Shown piece by piece: positions 44,619 to 53,810 of a stretch of 61,099 nt of DNA (its first letter is position 1; every line of letters begins with the position of its first letter). The stretch is from positions 1 to 61,099 of the forward strand of contig JAVWHX010000004.1 in assembly GCA_036639875.1 (NCBI GenBank), given 5' to 3'. Both the position numbers and the translations under genes were made by a program. Source of the DNA: JAVWHX01 sp036639875. Its GTDB lineage: Bacteria > Bacillota_I > Bacilli_A > Erysipelotrichales > Coprobacillaceae. The notes under the pieces are model-generated. The model saw nothing but the letters and a program-made list of their open reading frames with translations, ran no database searches and was not told the origin of the DNA.

Positions 44619-45139
44619 TTTATATAAAACCGACTTATTTTTTTGTAATAAAGTTGGTGATTTCACTCATGACATAAGATGTAAAAAGCTAGAAAATATA
44701 GTAAAAATATATTGTTAAGATTTGCAAAGAAACTGGTAAATATCATACAAATGCTATTTTATTTGATAAAATAATAATAAAGAGAAAATATTATTTATTG
44801 ATAAACATACCTATAAAAGTTATAAAGTTTAAAAGAACTTATACGATGGATATTTGAGTTATCATTATACATTTAGGCTTTTGTGATGTGTTTCTTTCTT
44901 GGAAGGGTAAAGAAATAAAAATAGTTATAGGGGGTATATAGCGCTAAGAATAACAAAGAATAAAAGTCTGTTTTTAACAAATTCAAAGTGTCATCAAAGT
45001 TATCTTGTTAATATGGAGTATGAAAAAGAAATTAATGAAATGTTTTGTTTGTTTTCACCAGAAGCTGTGGCAGTATGGGTTGAAAATAGAAGTTATATAA
45101 AATAAAGGATTTTAAGAAATAACGAAAGGTGGAAGAAAA
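44619..45139. other. Gene-poor interval with a decayed LytTR fragment
   Basis: About 520 bases with no intact gene. The left ~290 bases are very AT-rich with no hairpin I trust. The right part holds a short frame that looks like the tail of a LytTR DNA-binding domain (see 44911-45105). GAAAGGTGG at the end is the ribosome binding site of the next gene. A promoter for that gene could not be fixed. Confidence 0.4.
44911..45105 (+). pseudogene. Remnant of a LytTR-type DNA-binding domain
   Basis: A 64-codon open stretch bounded by a stop on the left. Its end reads like the final part of a LytTR domain: CHQSYLVNMEYEKEI matches the family's xHxSYLVNLxYIxxI helix/strand, followed by a CLFSPEAVAVWVENRSYIK strand pair. 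There is no receiver or other N-terminal domain, and no start with a ribosome binding site, so this is a truncated relic or a mini-protein starting at ATG 45013. Confidence 0.4.
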
Positions 45140-47233
45140 ATGTTTAAATGTTTAAAGGGAAAAAGACTAAGAGAAAAGTATGTAAAAAAATTATTTGCTG
45201 GAGCAAAAATAGTAACTGTTGGTGCTATGATAGTGTCAAGTTTTCCGCTTATACCAAATGTATTAGCTGTTGGTGAAGATTACATTACTAGTACAAATGA
45301 TAATGGAGATATTTTTATAGGTGGTGAGTATATTGAATTAGGAATTAATAAGTATGGAACTTTTGGTTCATTAGGTTCACCTACCGAAGGAAGGGGATTC
45401 CATAACAGATCAGAAATGCTTGGAAAAAAATTTAATTATATTGGTATGATAGCTAATGAAAATGGGTGGAGTTCTAATAAAACTTCTTCTACATGTGATT
45501 TCTTTTTGCCTGGTACAGTTGATGAAGGATGGACATTTGCGTATAAAGATAAAGAGGGGAATCCACAAGTTGCTTATGCGGAATCAACAGATAGGGGAAG
45601 TGTAGAAACTGAAAATATTTTAAAAAGTAACACTGAGCTTATAACATTAGATGGGAAACAAGCAGTTAAAACTACACTTGATTTATTTAAAGAAAATGAT
45701 ACAGATGCAAAAATCAGACTTGTCATCACATACAGTTTTGACGTTAAACAAAAAGGGTTTCATACTACTGTAGAGGTTGAGAAACTGGTAGATGAACCGA
45801 TGAGTGGAATGCGTTTTATGCGTTCGTTTGATCCAGATCAAAATGCACATTTAGATAATACTTATACTTATCAATTTGTAGAAAATAAGGGAACAAATGG
45901 AGCTCGCATAACATCTTATGGTGGGGTAAATCAAGCAGCATTTATCTATGATACTAGTGATTCTCGAGCAAAAGTAGGTGCTATTATAGAAGAATTCAAT
46001 ATAAATAGTTCGGGAAGAGGTTGGGTCTATAAAGTTCAAGATGAGAAATATACTAAAAATACGCCGAACGTAAATGAAAAGAGTGATTATAATGATGGAG
46101 ATATCTTTATTTACTTTGACTTGGCTGATACAAGTAAAGGTGGAAAATCAAAGTTTGAATATGATAGTTTAATGAATGCTAATATAGGTTCTCTTAATGC
46201 ACTACTAGGAAAACTACCTGACGGAGTGAACTCAGATAATATTTTCGAATTAGCCAAAATTATTGAGGACATTTATCATATGTATAATAATTTGACTGAT
46301 TTGGAAAAAACATATATTGATAAGGATCTTGTTGAGAGAATATTAGCATACCACGCTAAAACACATACAATTATCAAGGATGACAAAGTAAGTCCATTGG
46401 TTAAATATGTATATCCATTATCAGGTGAATTAGATATTTATCAACAATCAAGATGTCAAGAATATTATAAAATGTTAGATGATATTGATAAGGTGTATAT
46501 TGAAGAAATTCAATTGCAAGATGCTACATTATATAATCAGTATGTTGATGCAAAAGCAAAATTATTGGAATATGCAAAGGAATATAATTTTGATTCAGAA
46601 GATATTATAGCACCAGATAGAACTGAGTTTGAAGATAAAAAGACAGGTATTGTGGCTAAGTTTGAGAAGGCATATAATAGCCATTATGCATTAGATGTTT
46701 CAGAAGTGAGCGATAAGCTTTCTTTGGATTTAATAAAAGAAGATTTGAAGAATACGATGACTAATTATTTATTAACACAAATATATGATGTTCGTCTATT
46801 AAAAGATGGTTTAGAGACAGCGATAGATGATAAAATGACAATTAAAATTCCATATTCATTATTAGAAAAAGGATATAGTGATTATAAAGTCGTGTATATT
46901 AATGAAGATAATCAGGTAAGTCAAATGTCATCGACATATATCAATGGTGAGTATTTAGAGTTTGCAACAGGGGATTTCAGTTATTATGGCATTGTAGGAT
47001 TCAAAGAGGAAATAAAGGAACCTATAATATCACAACCAACACAACCAGATATTGAACCTGAGATTAAGCCTGAGACTAAACCTGAGATTAAACCAGAGAC
47101 TAAGCCTGAGACTAAAGCAGTAACTTCAGATTTAATACAAATTGTCCCATATAGTCAATTGATGGGATTATCTGCGATTTATGTTTTTATTGATAAGAAA
47201 AACAAAGATGTTTTAAAGAAATATAGAAAATAG
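45140..47233 (+). CDS. Large secreted surface protein with EIKPETK repeats and TSD-type C-terminal anchor
   Basis: A 697-residue protein with a long basic signal peptide ending near residue 43 (NVLA-VGED). Residues ~50-335 form a beta-rich domain with IFIGGEYIELGINKYGTFG, GFHNRSEMLG and CDFFLPGTVDEGWTFAY, a pattern seen in large surface proteins but not named by me. A helical middle (about 345-560) and a small beta domain (about 565-625) follow. Then come acidic-basic Pro repeats (E-IKPETKP, five short units), and the tail AVTSDLIQIVPYSQ with a hydrophobic helix and KKYRK end. The tail looks like a sortase signal with TSD in place of TGD. A hairpin joins it to the bactofilin gene. Confidence 0.72.
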   Translation: MFKCLKGKRLREKYVKKLFAGAKIVTVGAMIVSSFPLIPNVLAVGEDYITSTNDNGDIFIGGEYIELGINKYGTFGSLGSPTEGRGFHNRSEMLGKKFNYIGMIANENGWSSNKTSSTCDFFLPGTVDEGWTFAYKDKEGNPQVAYAESTDRGSVETENILKSNTELITLDGKQAVKTTLDLFKENDTDAKIRLVITYSFDVKQKGFHTTVEVEKLVDEPMSGMRFMRSFDPDQNAHLDNTYTYQFVENKGTNGARITSYGGVNQAAFIYDTSDSRAKVGAIIEEFNINSSGRGWVYKVQDEKYTKNTPNVNEKSDYNDGDIFIYFDLADTSKGGKSKFEYDSLMNANIGSLNALLGKLPDGVNSDNIFELAKIIEDIYHMYNNLTDLEKTYIDKDLVERILAYHAKTHTIIKDDKVSPLVKYVYPLSGELDIYQQSRCQEYYKMLDDIDKVYIEEIQLQDATLYNQYVDAKAKLLEYAKEYNFDSEDIIAPDRTEFEDKKTGIVAKFEKAYNSHYALDVSEVSDKLSLDLIKEDLKNTMTNYLLTQIYDVRLLKDGLETAIDDKMTIKIPYSLLEKGYSDYKVVYINEDNQVSQMSSTYINGEYLEFATGDFSYYGIVGFKEEIKEPIISQPTQPDIEPEIKPETKPEIKPETKPETKAVTSDLIQIVPYSQLMGLSAIYVFIDKKNKDVLKKYRK

Positions 47234-47256
47234 AATATAATATGAATTATATTCTA
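47231..47256 (+). repeat. Perfect 10-bp inverted repeat between the surface protein and bactofilin genes
   Basis: TAGAATATAA and TTATATTCTA around TATGAA. It includes the stop codon of the surface protein and has no T tract, so it looks more like an mRNA processing or stability hairpin than a terminator. Confidence 0.55.
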
Positions 47257-47273
47257 AAATAGGAGTTATGAAT

Positions 47274-47840
47274 ATGGGGAAGCCAACTACATTTAAAGAT
47301 AAGGTTATCAATCGTTATTTTGAACCAAATGATGAGAGCAATGATTATAACCAAAAAGAAATTACAAATTTATATGAAGAAGATATAGAAATTAGCAATG
47401 ATTTTAAACAAGAGGTTGCTGTAGTAACTAACCCTACTATTATCTCTAATGGAACAGAAATTGAAGGAAATATTAATGTTCAAGGGAAACTTGAGATTTT
47501 TGGAAAAGTTACAGGGGATATCTGTGTAACGGAAAGTTTAGTTATTCATGGTGCTCAGATTGTGGGTAATATAAAAGCAGATCGTATTCTTATAGAGAAA
47601 AGTTTAATTAACGGAAATGTTAGTGCTAAGAGTAGTGTAAATATGCATGAAGGAAGTCAAATTGTTGGTCAGATTAAGGCTCATACAGTTGATTTGAATG
47701 GCGAATGTCATGGTAATATTTATGTTGATGAATTACTTCATCTTATGTCTCTTTCTCATGTTGAAGGTGATGTATGTGCTAAAAAGCTAATAATTGATGA
47801 AGGTTCTGTTGTAGATGGACAAGTAAAAATGAAAAAGTAG
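47274..47840 (+). CDS. Bactofilin family cytoskeletal protein
   Basis: A 188-residue protein of the bactofilin family (DUF583, PF04519), which polymerises without nucleotide. The ATG at 47274 is preferred over the one at 47268 because AGGAG lies 8 bases upstream of it. A flexible ~55-residue N-terminus leads into a right-handed beta-helix with six-residue turns: NGTEIEGNINVQGKLEIFGKV, then VIHGAQIVGNIKAD and further IxGxIxA units to the end. Bactofilins in other bacteria shape the cell or place wall enzymes and surface structures. It shares a transcript with the preceding surface protein. Confidence 0.88.
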   Translation: MGKPTTFKDKVINRYFEPNDESNDYNQKEITNLYEEDIEISNDFKQEVAVVTNPTIISNGTEIEGNINVQGKLEIFGKVTGDICVTESLVIHGAQIVGNIKADRILIEKSLINGNVSAKSSVNMHEGSQIVGQIKAHTVDLNGECHGNIYVDELLHLMSLSHVEGDVCAKKLIIDEGSVVDGQVKMKK

Positions 47841-47884
47841 TTTAAGATTAACGGAATTAGTAAAAATTCACATTAACAATTATT

Positions 47885-47931
47885 AAGGTAAATTCTAATC
47901 CTCATAATAAAATTAGAATTTACCTTTTTTG
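47885..47931 (+). terminator. Strong terminator after bactofilin
   Basis: Perfect 15-bp stem, AAGGTAAATTCTAAT and ATTAGAATTTACCTT, 12-base loop, then TTTT. A further copy of AAATTAGAATTTA occurs at 48021-48033. Confidence 0.85.
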
Positions 47932-48374
47932 TCATTTTTAAAGTTTTCATATTACAAGCTGCTGATTTCTTATAATTTGCAAACTAGTCTATATATAGGG
48001 ATATCTTAATTGAGTTATAAAAATTAGAATTTATCTTAAGTATAAGGATTACAATTGATAATGAAAATTGTTATGTTGAAGTTAAAGGAACGTTTTTGTT
48101 TGTTTATGGATTGTTAGGACAATTAACACCAGCATAAACTGATGTTAAAAAAATGATATATTCCTAAACTGTACTTTATAGAATAAATACAAAATGAAAA
48201 AGGGAAGAAGTAATTAAATAGGGTTCTTACTCACTTATGGTTAAATAAAAAAAGACTCCAAATACTGTTGAATAAATCAACAGTATAAGAATTCTCTTTT
48301 AGATTATTACCCTAAGGTAAGAAAGAATCTTAAATAGCTACTTCCTTTTTATAATTAAAAATAGTTAAAAGGTT
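47932..48374. other. Gene-poor interval downstream of bactofilin
   Basis: No intact gene. A short open stretch around 48010-48137 ends ITIDNENCYVEVKG...LTPA; it lacks a start with a binding site and I do not recognise it. Near the right end lies the hairpin that ends the minus-strand kinase operon. The piece AAATTAGAATTTA repeats part of the bactofilin terminator. Confidence 0.4.
48248..48290 (-). terminator. Terminator of the surface protein/two-component operon (minus strand)
   Basis: Perfect stem ATACTGTTGA / TCAACAGTAT with loop ATAAA. On the minus strand it is followed by TTGGAGTC and seven T. It lies about 90 bases beyond the kinase stop codon. Confidence 0.65.
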
Positions 48375-50165
48375 TTATAATGGTAATTTAATGATAAAGT
48401 GTGTTCCAATATCTTTATTAGAAATAACTGATAAAGTTCCATGGTGTTGTTCCACAATCTTGTTTGATATATATAAACCATAACCACGACTTAATCCTTT
48501 TGTAGAAAAGCCTTGTTCAAATATATGTGCTATATTGCATGGCTCAATAATATCTCCAAAGTTAATAACTTCAATAATAACTGTTTGATTTTCTTTATAA
48601 GATTTAATAATAATATTTTTATGAGTATGTTCAAAAGCATTTATAATCAAATTCTCAATAACAACTTTAAAGTATTGAGGATCAATAGAACAATAGATAT
48701 CAATAAGTTCACTTTCAATAATGATATTATTCTTTATTGCATGAACTTGAAACTCTAAAATAATCTGATTTAAGAAATCTCTTAAATTTATCTTTTGGAT
48801 ATTTAAAAGACAAGTTTCATACTCAAGATTTTGAAGTTGGTTCATCCTTGTTGTTAATGTTAATATCTTTTCTTCAAGTTTTTCTAAGATATACGTCTTT
48901 TGATCATTTTCAATATCATCTTGAAGAAGCTCAATATATCCTTGCATTGTTGCTACAGGAGCCTTTAAGTCATGGACCTTCCTATTGGCATATTGGACCA
49001 TTGTATCTTTTTTTATTTTTAAAATAGAATAAGTTTTATAAAGTTGAATTTGTTTTTGAATAACACCTATATTATAGGCAATAAGAATGATAATAGCAGC
49101 TATCTCTGTATTCCAACCAAGATAGATAGGATCAAAGTTATATATATAATCAAAACCATATGAAATAACAAAAACTATAATACAGTTATATAACAAAGTA
49201 GATTTCTTATATTTAAAAAGAGTATAAATAAGTAAGAGAAAGATATCTATTTTTAAAAAGCAACCCAAATAATATAACAAATGATTTGCATGAATATAAA
49301 CATAAGGAATTATACACATCGTAATCACAAATCCACAAACTCCAAATATAAATTTTTTATGCAAATATCCCTGACAATAAAACTGATATAGATAAAAAGA
49401 TAAAACTGTTAACATCATATAATAACAAATATCTTCACTGATATAAGTTATAACGGATGTAACTGGAATAAACTGATGAATAAAATAATGAGATAAATAA
49501 CCAGTTAAGAGAAATGAAAAAATAGTTGCATATAAATATTTCTTTTCTTTTCCAGTGAAAATATAAAACATAATCATAACTATAGAAGATATTAAACTAA
49601 TAAAAACAAATAAAGAATGACTATAATTTTGTAAATTATACATATTCATAACAGCATGAGTTTCCCCAAATGTTATAGGTATAACTTGACCACTATAATA
49701 GTGATCTTGATTATTAACAACAAGAATACAATCAAGTTTTTTTTCACCATTAACACTAATTGGTTGAGTTTGAATATAATCTTGTTGATGAATAAGTTTA
49801 CCATTTATATATAAAGAGTATTCAGAAAAAATCTCTGGAACAATAAAAGTATAAAAAGATGATGGATTATCATGAAGTATTTGAATTCGATATATAGCTT
49901 TCTGTTTTTCTAATGGAGTATAGATACCAGTAATACGATCTGGTTTTTTATCTTTAATATGACTTATATTATCTTCGTTAAGATATAACTGCCATCCTTC
50001 AGTTAAAAAATGAATATCTTGTTGACTATTTGTATAATCAACAACCCCATAAGATCCATTAATATCATTATAGAGATATTTGTTATTATAGGTGTATAAA
50101 AGAGCATTAGTAATTATAACAATAATAATGATAAAACAAGTTAATAGTTTTTGTTTTTTAATCAT
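48375..50165 (-). CDS. Histidine kinase with extracellular DISM-like domain and seven membrane helices
   Basis: A 596-residue kinase. One N-terminal helix (about 7-25) is followed by a ~150-residue outside jelly-roll-like domain (WQLYLNED, FYTFIVPEIFSEYSLYINGKLI), as in 7TMR-DISM sensors. Seven helices span about 180-365. The kinase core has the His in NRKVHDLKAPVATMQGYIELL near residue 395 and an ATPase domain with NAFEHTHKNI, a degenerate N-G motif and GYGLYISNKIVEQHHG. The outside domain type binds carbohydrate in some families. It overlaps the response regulator by 4 bases. A carbohydrate or wall signal is plausible. Confidence 0.85.
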   Translation of the reverse strand: MIKKQKLLTCFIIIIVIITNALLYTYNNKYLYNDINGSYGVVDYTNSQQDIHFLTEGWQLYLNEDNISHIKDKKPDRITGIYTPLEKQKAIYRIQILHDNPSSFYTFIVPEIFSEYSLYINGKLIHQQDYIQTQPISVNGEKKLDCILVVNNQDHYYSGQVIPITFGETHAVMNMYNLQNYSHSLFVFISLISSIVMIMFYIFTGKEKKYLYATIFSFLLTGYLSHYFIHQFIPVTSVITYISEDICYYMMLTVLSFYLYQFYCQGYLHKKFIFGVCGFVITMCIIPYVYIHANHLLYYLGCFLKIDIFLLLIYTLFKYKKSTLLYNCIIVFVISYGFDYIYNFDPIYLGWNTEIAAIIILIAYNIGVIQKQIQLYKTYSILKIKKDTMVQYANRKVHDLKAPVATMQGYIELLQDDIENDQKTYILEKLEEKILTLTTRMNQLQNLEYETCLLNIQKINLRDFLNQIILEFQVHAIKNNIIIESELIDIYCSIDPQYFKVVIENLIINAFEHTHKNIIIKSYKENQTVIIEVINFGDIIEPCNIAHIFEQGFSTKGLSRGYGLYISNKIVEQHHGTLSVISNKDIGTHFIIKLPL

Positions 50166-50833
50166 GGTAGTATAAACTTATAACCTTCACCCCAACATGT
50201 TTGGATAAAAGAATAACCCCATTCTTTGTTCATCTTTTTACGTATGTTTGCAATATGAACACTACAAGTTCGAGTGTTCAAAGTTATATTCGATTTCCAT
50301 ATATATCGATATAATTGAGTCTCATTAAAAATCTCACCTTCATGTTTAGCTAAGAAATGAATGAGCTGGATTTCATGATTTGTAAAATCTAAAGTTTTAT
50401 CTTGATAAGTCATTTGATTATTTCTTATATTTATAGAAAAATCTTTGCTTTTATATTGCTCTTCTGATTTAAAATAACATTTTAATCTTGCATTAATTCT
50501 AGCTACCAATTCATCCATAGAAAAAGGTTTATAAATATAATCATCAGCGCCTAATTCAAATCCATATAAACAATCTTCTAAAGAATTTTTACTTGTTAGA
50601 AAAAGAATAGGAATATCTCTGATTTGTTTTAATTTATTAAATAAAACAAAACCACTATCTTCTTTTTCCATAGAAACATCCAATACACAAAGATCAATAT
50701 CTTGAGAGTTTAATTTGTTTAGTGCTTCTTGACTATTAGAAACAGTTATAGGATGATGATTTCTTTTTCTTAATCCAAAATCAACAATCTCTAAAAAATC
50801 AATATCATCATCAACAACAAGAATATTTGCCAT
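50162..50833 (-). CDS. Response regulator, OmpR family
   Basis: A 223-residue regulator with receiver domain (ILVVDDDIDF, phospho-acceptor Asp in LCVLDVSMEKEDSG, Lys in DDYIYKPFSMDEL) and a winged helix (LDFTNHEIQLIHFLAKHEG, CSVHIANIRKKMN). An unusual two- or three-residue insert (EKEDSG) follows the phospho-acceptor where SLPDMDG-like turns are normal. It begins one base after the surface protein stop and overlaps the kinase start (ATGA), so all three genes form one operon. Confidence 0.9.
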   Translation of the reverse strand: MANILVVDDDIDFLEIVDFGLRKRNHHPITVSNSQEALNKLNSQDIDLCVLDVSMEKEDSGFVLFNKLKQIRDIPILFLTSKNSLEDCLYGFELGADDYIYKPFSMDELVARINARLKCYFKSEEQYKSKDFSINIRNNQMTYQDKTLDFTNHEIQLIHFLAKHEGEIFNETQLYRYIWKSNITLNTRTCSVHIANIRKKMNKEWGYSFIQTCWGEGYKFILP

Positions 50834-50834
50834 A

Positions 50835-52580
50835 TTACTTCACTCTCCTTTGATATTTAAAGAAACATAAAACACTTAATAAAACACCAATAATAACAAT
50901 AAATACTAACATAGAATGAGATGAATCTTTGTTTTCTTTTTGAATTATAGTAATTGAAGAATCATTTATTTCATTTTCATCATTTTTAATTTCTACTTTG
51001 TTATTATATTCATTAATCACAATATCATTAGATTGATATTGTGTTGCAGTTTCATAAGGAATAGTGACTTGATGTTGTTTTAAATCAACGACAATATCTT
51101 CTTCTGCTTTTATACTAGATGAAATTTCTTCTTCCTTAATAATAACTTCACTTTCATCTTTGGGTTCATCTATAGAAGAATCATTACGATGATCATTACC
51201 GTCTTCAGGTAAAGTGTTAGGTTCATCAGTGATATCATTATCTGTTGATGGAGGAGGAATGATATTGTTGTTTTCATCGTCTTCAATCCAATCAGATTCA
51301 GGTTCTGAAACATAGTATACATGAAATTTCTCTATTTTAACGATATTGGAATAACCTTTTTGTAATCCGTCAAGAATATGTAATCTAAAATACATTGTAT
51401 CTTTTGGGGAAATAGACACAGAACGAATACGTATCGGATAAGTATAACCCTCATTAAAAAACTCGTATTCTTTTGCATTTATAAAATCTATATTTTGTGA
51501 ATATTGAAGCACGAAATTCTCTGCATTCATATAATTAATATTAATATTAATAGGGGCATTGATAGGTCTAGGTGATAATAGTCCAGTTTCAAATAATGAA
51601 TTTCTTCCATTAAATGTGGCATAAAACTGACTTAAAGGAACTTGTTTATTTTTAACAATTTTTAGTTTAAGTTCAGGTAAATATGGAAGATATAAATTAT
51701 TGATATTATGATATTTTCCATATAAAATTTGTTCTTCTAATGATTCATCAAATGTTGATGAATCAAATTCAACTGTTAGGTATTGATTGTCCTTTGTTGT
51801 GATTTCTTTAGGTAAGTATTTAGCTATATCAACACTAGTAACGGTATCATCTATGGACATGACAAGTTGATGTTTCCATATTGAAATGTTTTTGATATTT
51901 TTAACATCATTATAGATACCTTGAACAACTTCAACATCTTGATTACTTTTAATAGTAGAATAATAAAATATTGGCTTTATAGAACTTTCAATAACATTCT
52001 TTGCAGTTATATCGGTATGATAATAAGCTGTTTCTTTTCCGCCACTAATAGCTGTACCATTAGGAATAGAAAGCTTCACTATTTGATTATCATATATTGA
52101 TGGTCTACCAAACTCTAATCCTTTATCATTTGGATAATCTGTTTCCTCTATGACTGGATTCTTTGTATATAGTCTTCCATTATCATTAATCTGAATTAAT
52201 GTACCAGAAGCACTGGAAGAGAGTTCTCCAGCATATAATTCCAACATGCCTTCAACTATAAAAATTGGTTGTCCAGTAGGACTATAAAAACGTGAGATGG
52301 CATTTTCGGTATTCGCCTTAACACAAACAGATACAGTTTGAGGAATAATAAAGGAATATCCATTCATATCAAAATCTCTACTTGCATAAGAAATGTTTAA
52401 ACTATCTAATACAATGTTATTAGATAGTTTAGCTTTCTTATTATTTGGGCTACTGGTTATAAAGTTAAGAAAATCCATATTATTACTGATTGTTACTATA
52501 CTATCTGAAGCATATGAGACTTGTGATAAGCATATTATAGCAATACAAATGCTTAACAATACTTTTATAATAGATTTCAT
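50835..52580 (-). CDS. Membrane-anchored surface protein, first gene of a two-component operon
   Basis: A 581-residue protein with a signal peptide (about 1-24, ending SYASDS) and one C-terminal membrane helix (about 551-572) with an RRVK tail. There is no LPxTG-type motif before the helix, so it is a membrane and not a wall protein. The N-terminal ~180 residues look like a beta-helix or beta-roll (ITSSPNNKKAKLSNNIVLD, FDMNGYSFIIP). A stalk of Asp, Glu, Ser and Pro occupies about 425-545. I do not recognise a named domain. The direct link to the regulator and kinase suggests a co-sensor or a target whose level is fed back. Confidence 0.7.
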   Translation of the reverse strand: MKSIIKVLLSICIAIICLSQVSYASDSIVTISNNMDFLNFITSSPNNKKAKLSNNIVLDSLNISYASRDFDMNGYSFIIPQTVSVCVKANTENAISRFYSPTGQPIFIVEGMLELYAGELSSSASGTLIQINDNGRLYTKNPVIEETDYPNDKGLEFGRPSIYDNQIVKLSIPNGTAISGGKETAYYHTDITAKNVIESSIKPIFYYSTIKSNQDVEVVQGIYNDVKNIKNISIWKHQLVMSIDDTVTSVDIAKYLPKEITTKDNQYLTVEFDSSTFDESLEEQILYGKYHNINNLYLPYLPELKLKIVKNKQVPLSQFYATFNGRNSLFETGLLSPRPINAPINININYMNAENFVLQYSQNIDFINAKEYEFFNEGYTYPIRIRSVSISPKDTMYFRLHILDGLQKGYSNIVKIEKFHVYYVSEPESDWIEDDENNNIIPPPSTDNDITDEPNTLPEDGNDHRNDSSIDEPKDESEVIIKEEEISSSIKAEEDIVVDLKQHQVTIPYETATQYQSNDIVINEYNNKVEIKNDENEINDSSITIIQKENKDSSHSMLVFIVIIGVLLSVLCFFKYQRRVK

Positions 52581-52599
52581 GTTATCACTCCTTGTGACT

Positions 52600-52628
52600 A
52601 TTATACCTTATTGAAATATATCAAACAA
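52600..52628 (-). promoter_or_regulatory. Promoter of the surface protein/two-component operon
   Basis: TTGTTT and TATAAT with a 17-base spacer on the minus strand, about 20 bases before the start codon and AAGGAGTG site. Confidence 0.6.
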
Positions 52629-52731
52629 TGTATACAAAGTATTTTCTTTGCAAAATTTTGCATTAAAATCCTGAGAATAGCAGAATAACCAATATTTTTA
52701 TGAAAATGTAATAAATAAGAAATAAGCTAAT

Positions 52732-52756
52732 AAAAAAAATCCTTGTAAAAGGATTC
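52732..52756 (-). terminator. Terminator of the hom-lysC-asd operon
   Basis: AATCCTT / AAGGATT with loop GTAA; on the minus strand seven or eight T follow. Confidence 0.8.
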
Positions 52757-52761
52757 CTCTA

Positions 52762-53796
52762 TTATAATAAGCCCATCTCAATCATTTTTAATCCAATATC
52801 AACTGAGTTATAAGCTGCACCCTTCATTAATTGGTCAGCAACAATCCATAAGCTTAATGCATGATCATTATCTAAATCTTTTCTAACACGTCCTACGTGT
52901 ACCAATTCATCACCAATAAATAGGTTAGCCATTGGATAGATTTGATTTTCAATATCATCATATAAATCTACACCATGTGAGTTTGATAATAATTCAAAGA
53001 CTTTATCTATATCGATAGGTTTTTTTGTTTCAATATAAACAGATTCACTATGTCCTCTTAATACAGGAACACGTACACATGTTGCATTGACTTTAATATC
53101 TTTATCAAAGATTTTCTTTGTTTCATTAACCATCTTTAATTCTTCTTTAGAATAATGATTATCTAAATCAAATTTATCAACTTGAGGAATACAGTTAAAA
53201 GCAATTGGATAATGTTTCTTATCTGCACCACAAGGCAATGTCTTAGCAACTGGTTCTTCACCATCTAAGATTTCTCTTGATTGTCTATAAAGTTCTTCCA
53301 TACCAGCAACTCCTGCACCAGAAACAGCTTGGTATGTAGAGATAACAATTCTTTCAATATCAAAATATTCATTTAAACGATTTAATGCACTTACCATTTG
53401 AATAGTTGTACAGTTTGGATTAGCAATAATTCCTTTATGATTTCTTAATGCTTCACCATTAACTTCGGGTACAACCAAAGGAACTTCAGGATCCATTCTA
53501 AAATGAGAAGTATTATCAATATTAATACATCCAGCTTTTATAGCAAATGGCATAAATTTTTCAGAGATACTTCCCCCAGCACTCCAAAAAGCAACATCAA
53601 TACCTTCAAAAGACTTTTCAGTTAATTCTTCAATTAAAAATTCATGTTCTCCATATTCAACAGTTGTTCCTGCACTACGAGCAGAAGCTAATAATTTTAA
53701 ACTTTCAAAAGGAAAGTTGAATTCAAAGATACATTTCAACATTTCTCTTCCTACAGCACCAGTAGCTCCAACAATTGCAACTTTATATTTCTTCAT
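52762..53796 (-). CDS. asd: Aspartate-semialdehyde dehydrogenase
   Basis: NADPH-dependent enzyme of 344 residues that reduces aspartyl phosphate to aspartate semialdehyde, the branch point for lysine, wall diaminopimelate, threonine and methionine. The start KVAIVGATGAVGREMLK is the dinucleotide-binding loop. The catalytic Cys is in ANPNCTTIQM and the catalytic His in RVPVLRGHSE. AGGGAGGAAAAT precedes the ATG on the minus strand. It is last in the operon after hom and lysC. Confidence 0.96.
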   Translation of the reverse strand: MKKYKVAIVGATGAVGREMLKCIFEFNFPFESLKLLASARSAGTTVEYGEHEFLIEELTEKSFEGIDVAFWSAGGSISEKFMPFAIKAGCINIDNTSHFRMDPEVPLVVPEVNGEALRNHKGIIANPNCTTIQMVSALNRLNEYFDIERIVISTYQAVSGAGVAGMEELYRQSREILDGEEPVAKTLPCGADKKHYPIAFNCIPQVDKFDLDNHYSKEELKMVNETKKIFDKDIKVNATCVRVPVLRGHSESVYIETKKPIDIDKVFELLSNSHGVDLYDDIENQIYPMANLFIGDELVHVGRVRKDLDNDHALSLWIVADQLMKGAAYNSVDIGLKMIEMGLL

Positions 53797-53810
53797 TTTT
53801 ATTTTCCTCC

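Noticed and set aside
47040..47125. Tandem repeat as a possible CRISPR-like array
   Set aside because: The repeat is in frame and encodes EIKPETK units of the surface protein stalk; units are short and have no spacers.
48010..48137. Short frame ending LTPA downstream of bactofilin
   Set aside because: No start codon with a binding site and no family I recognise; left as unexplained intergenic sequence.
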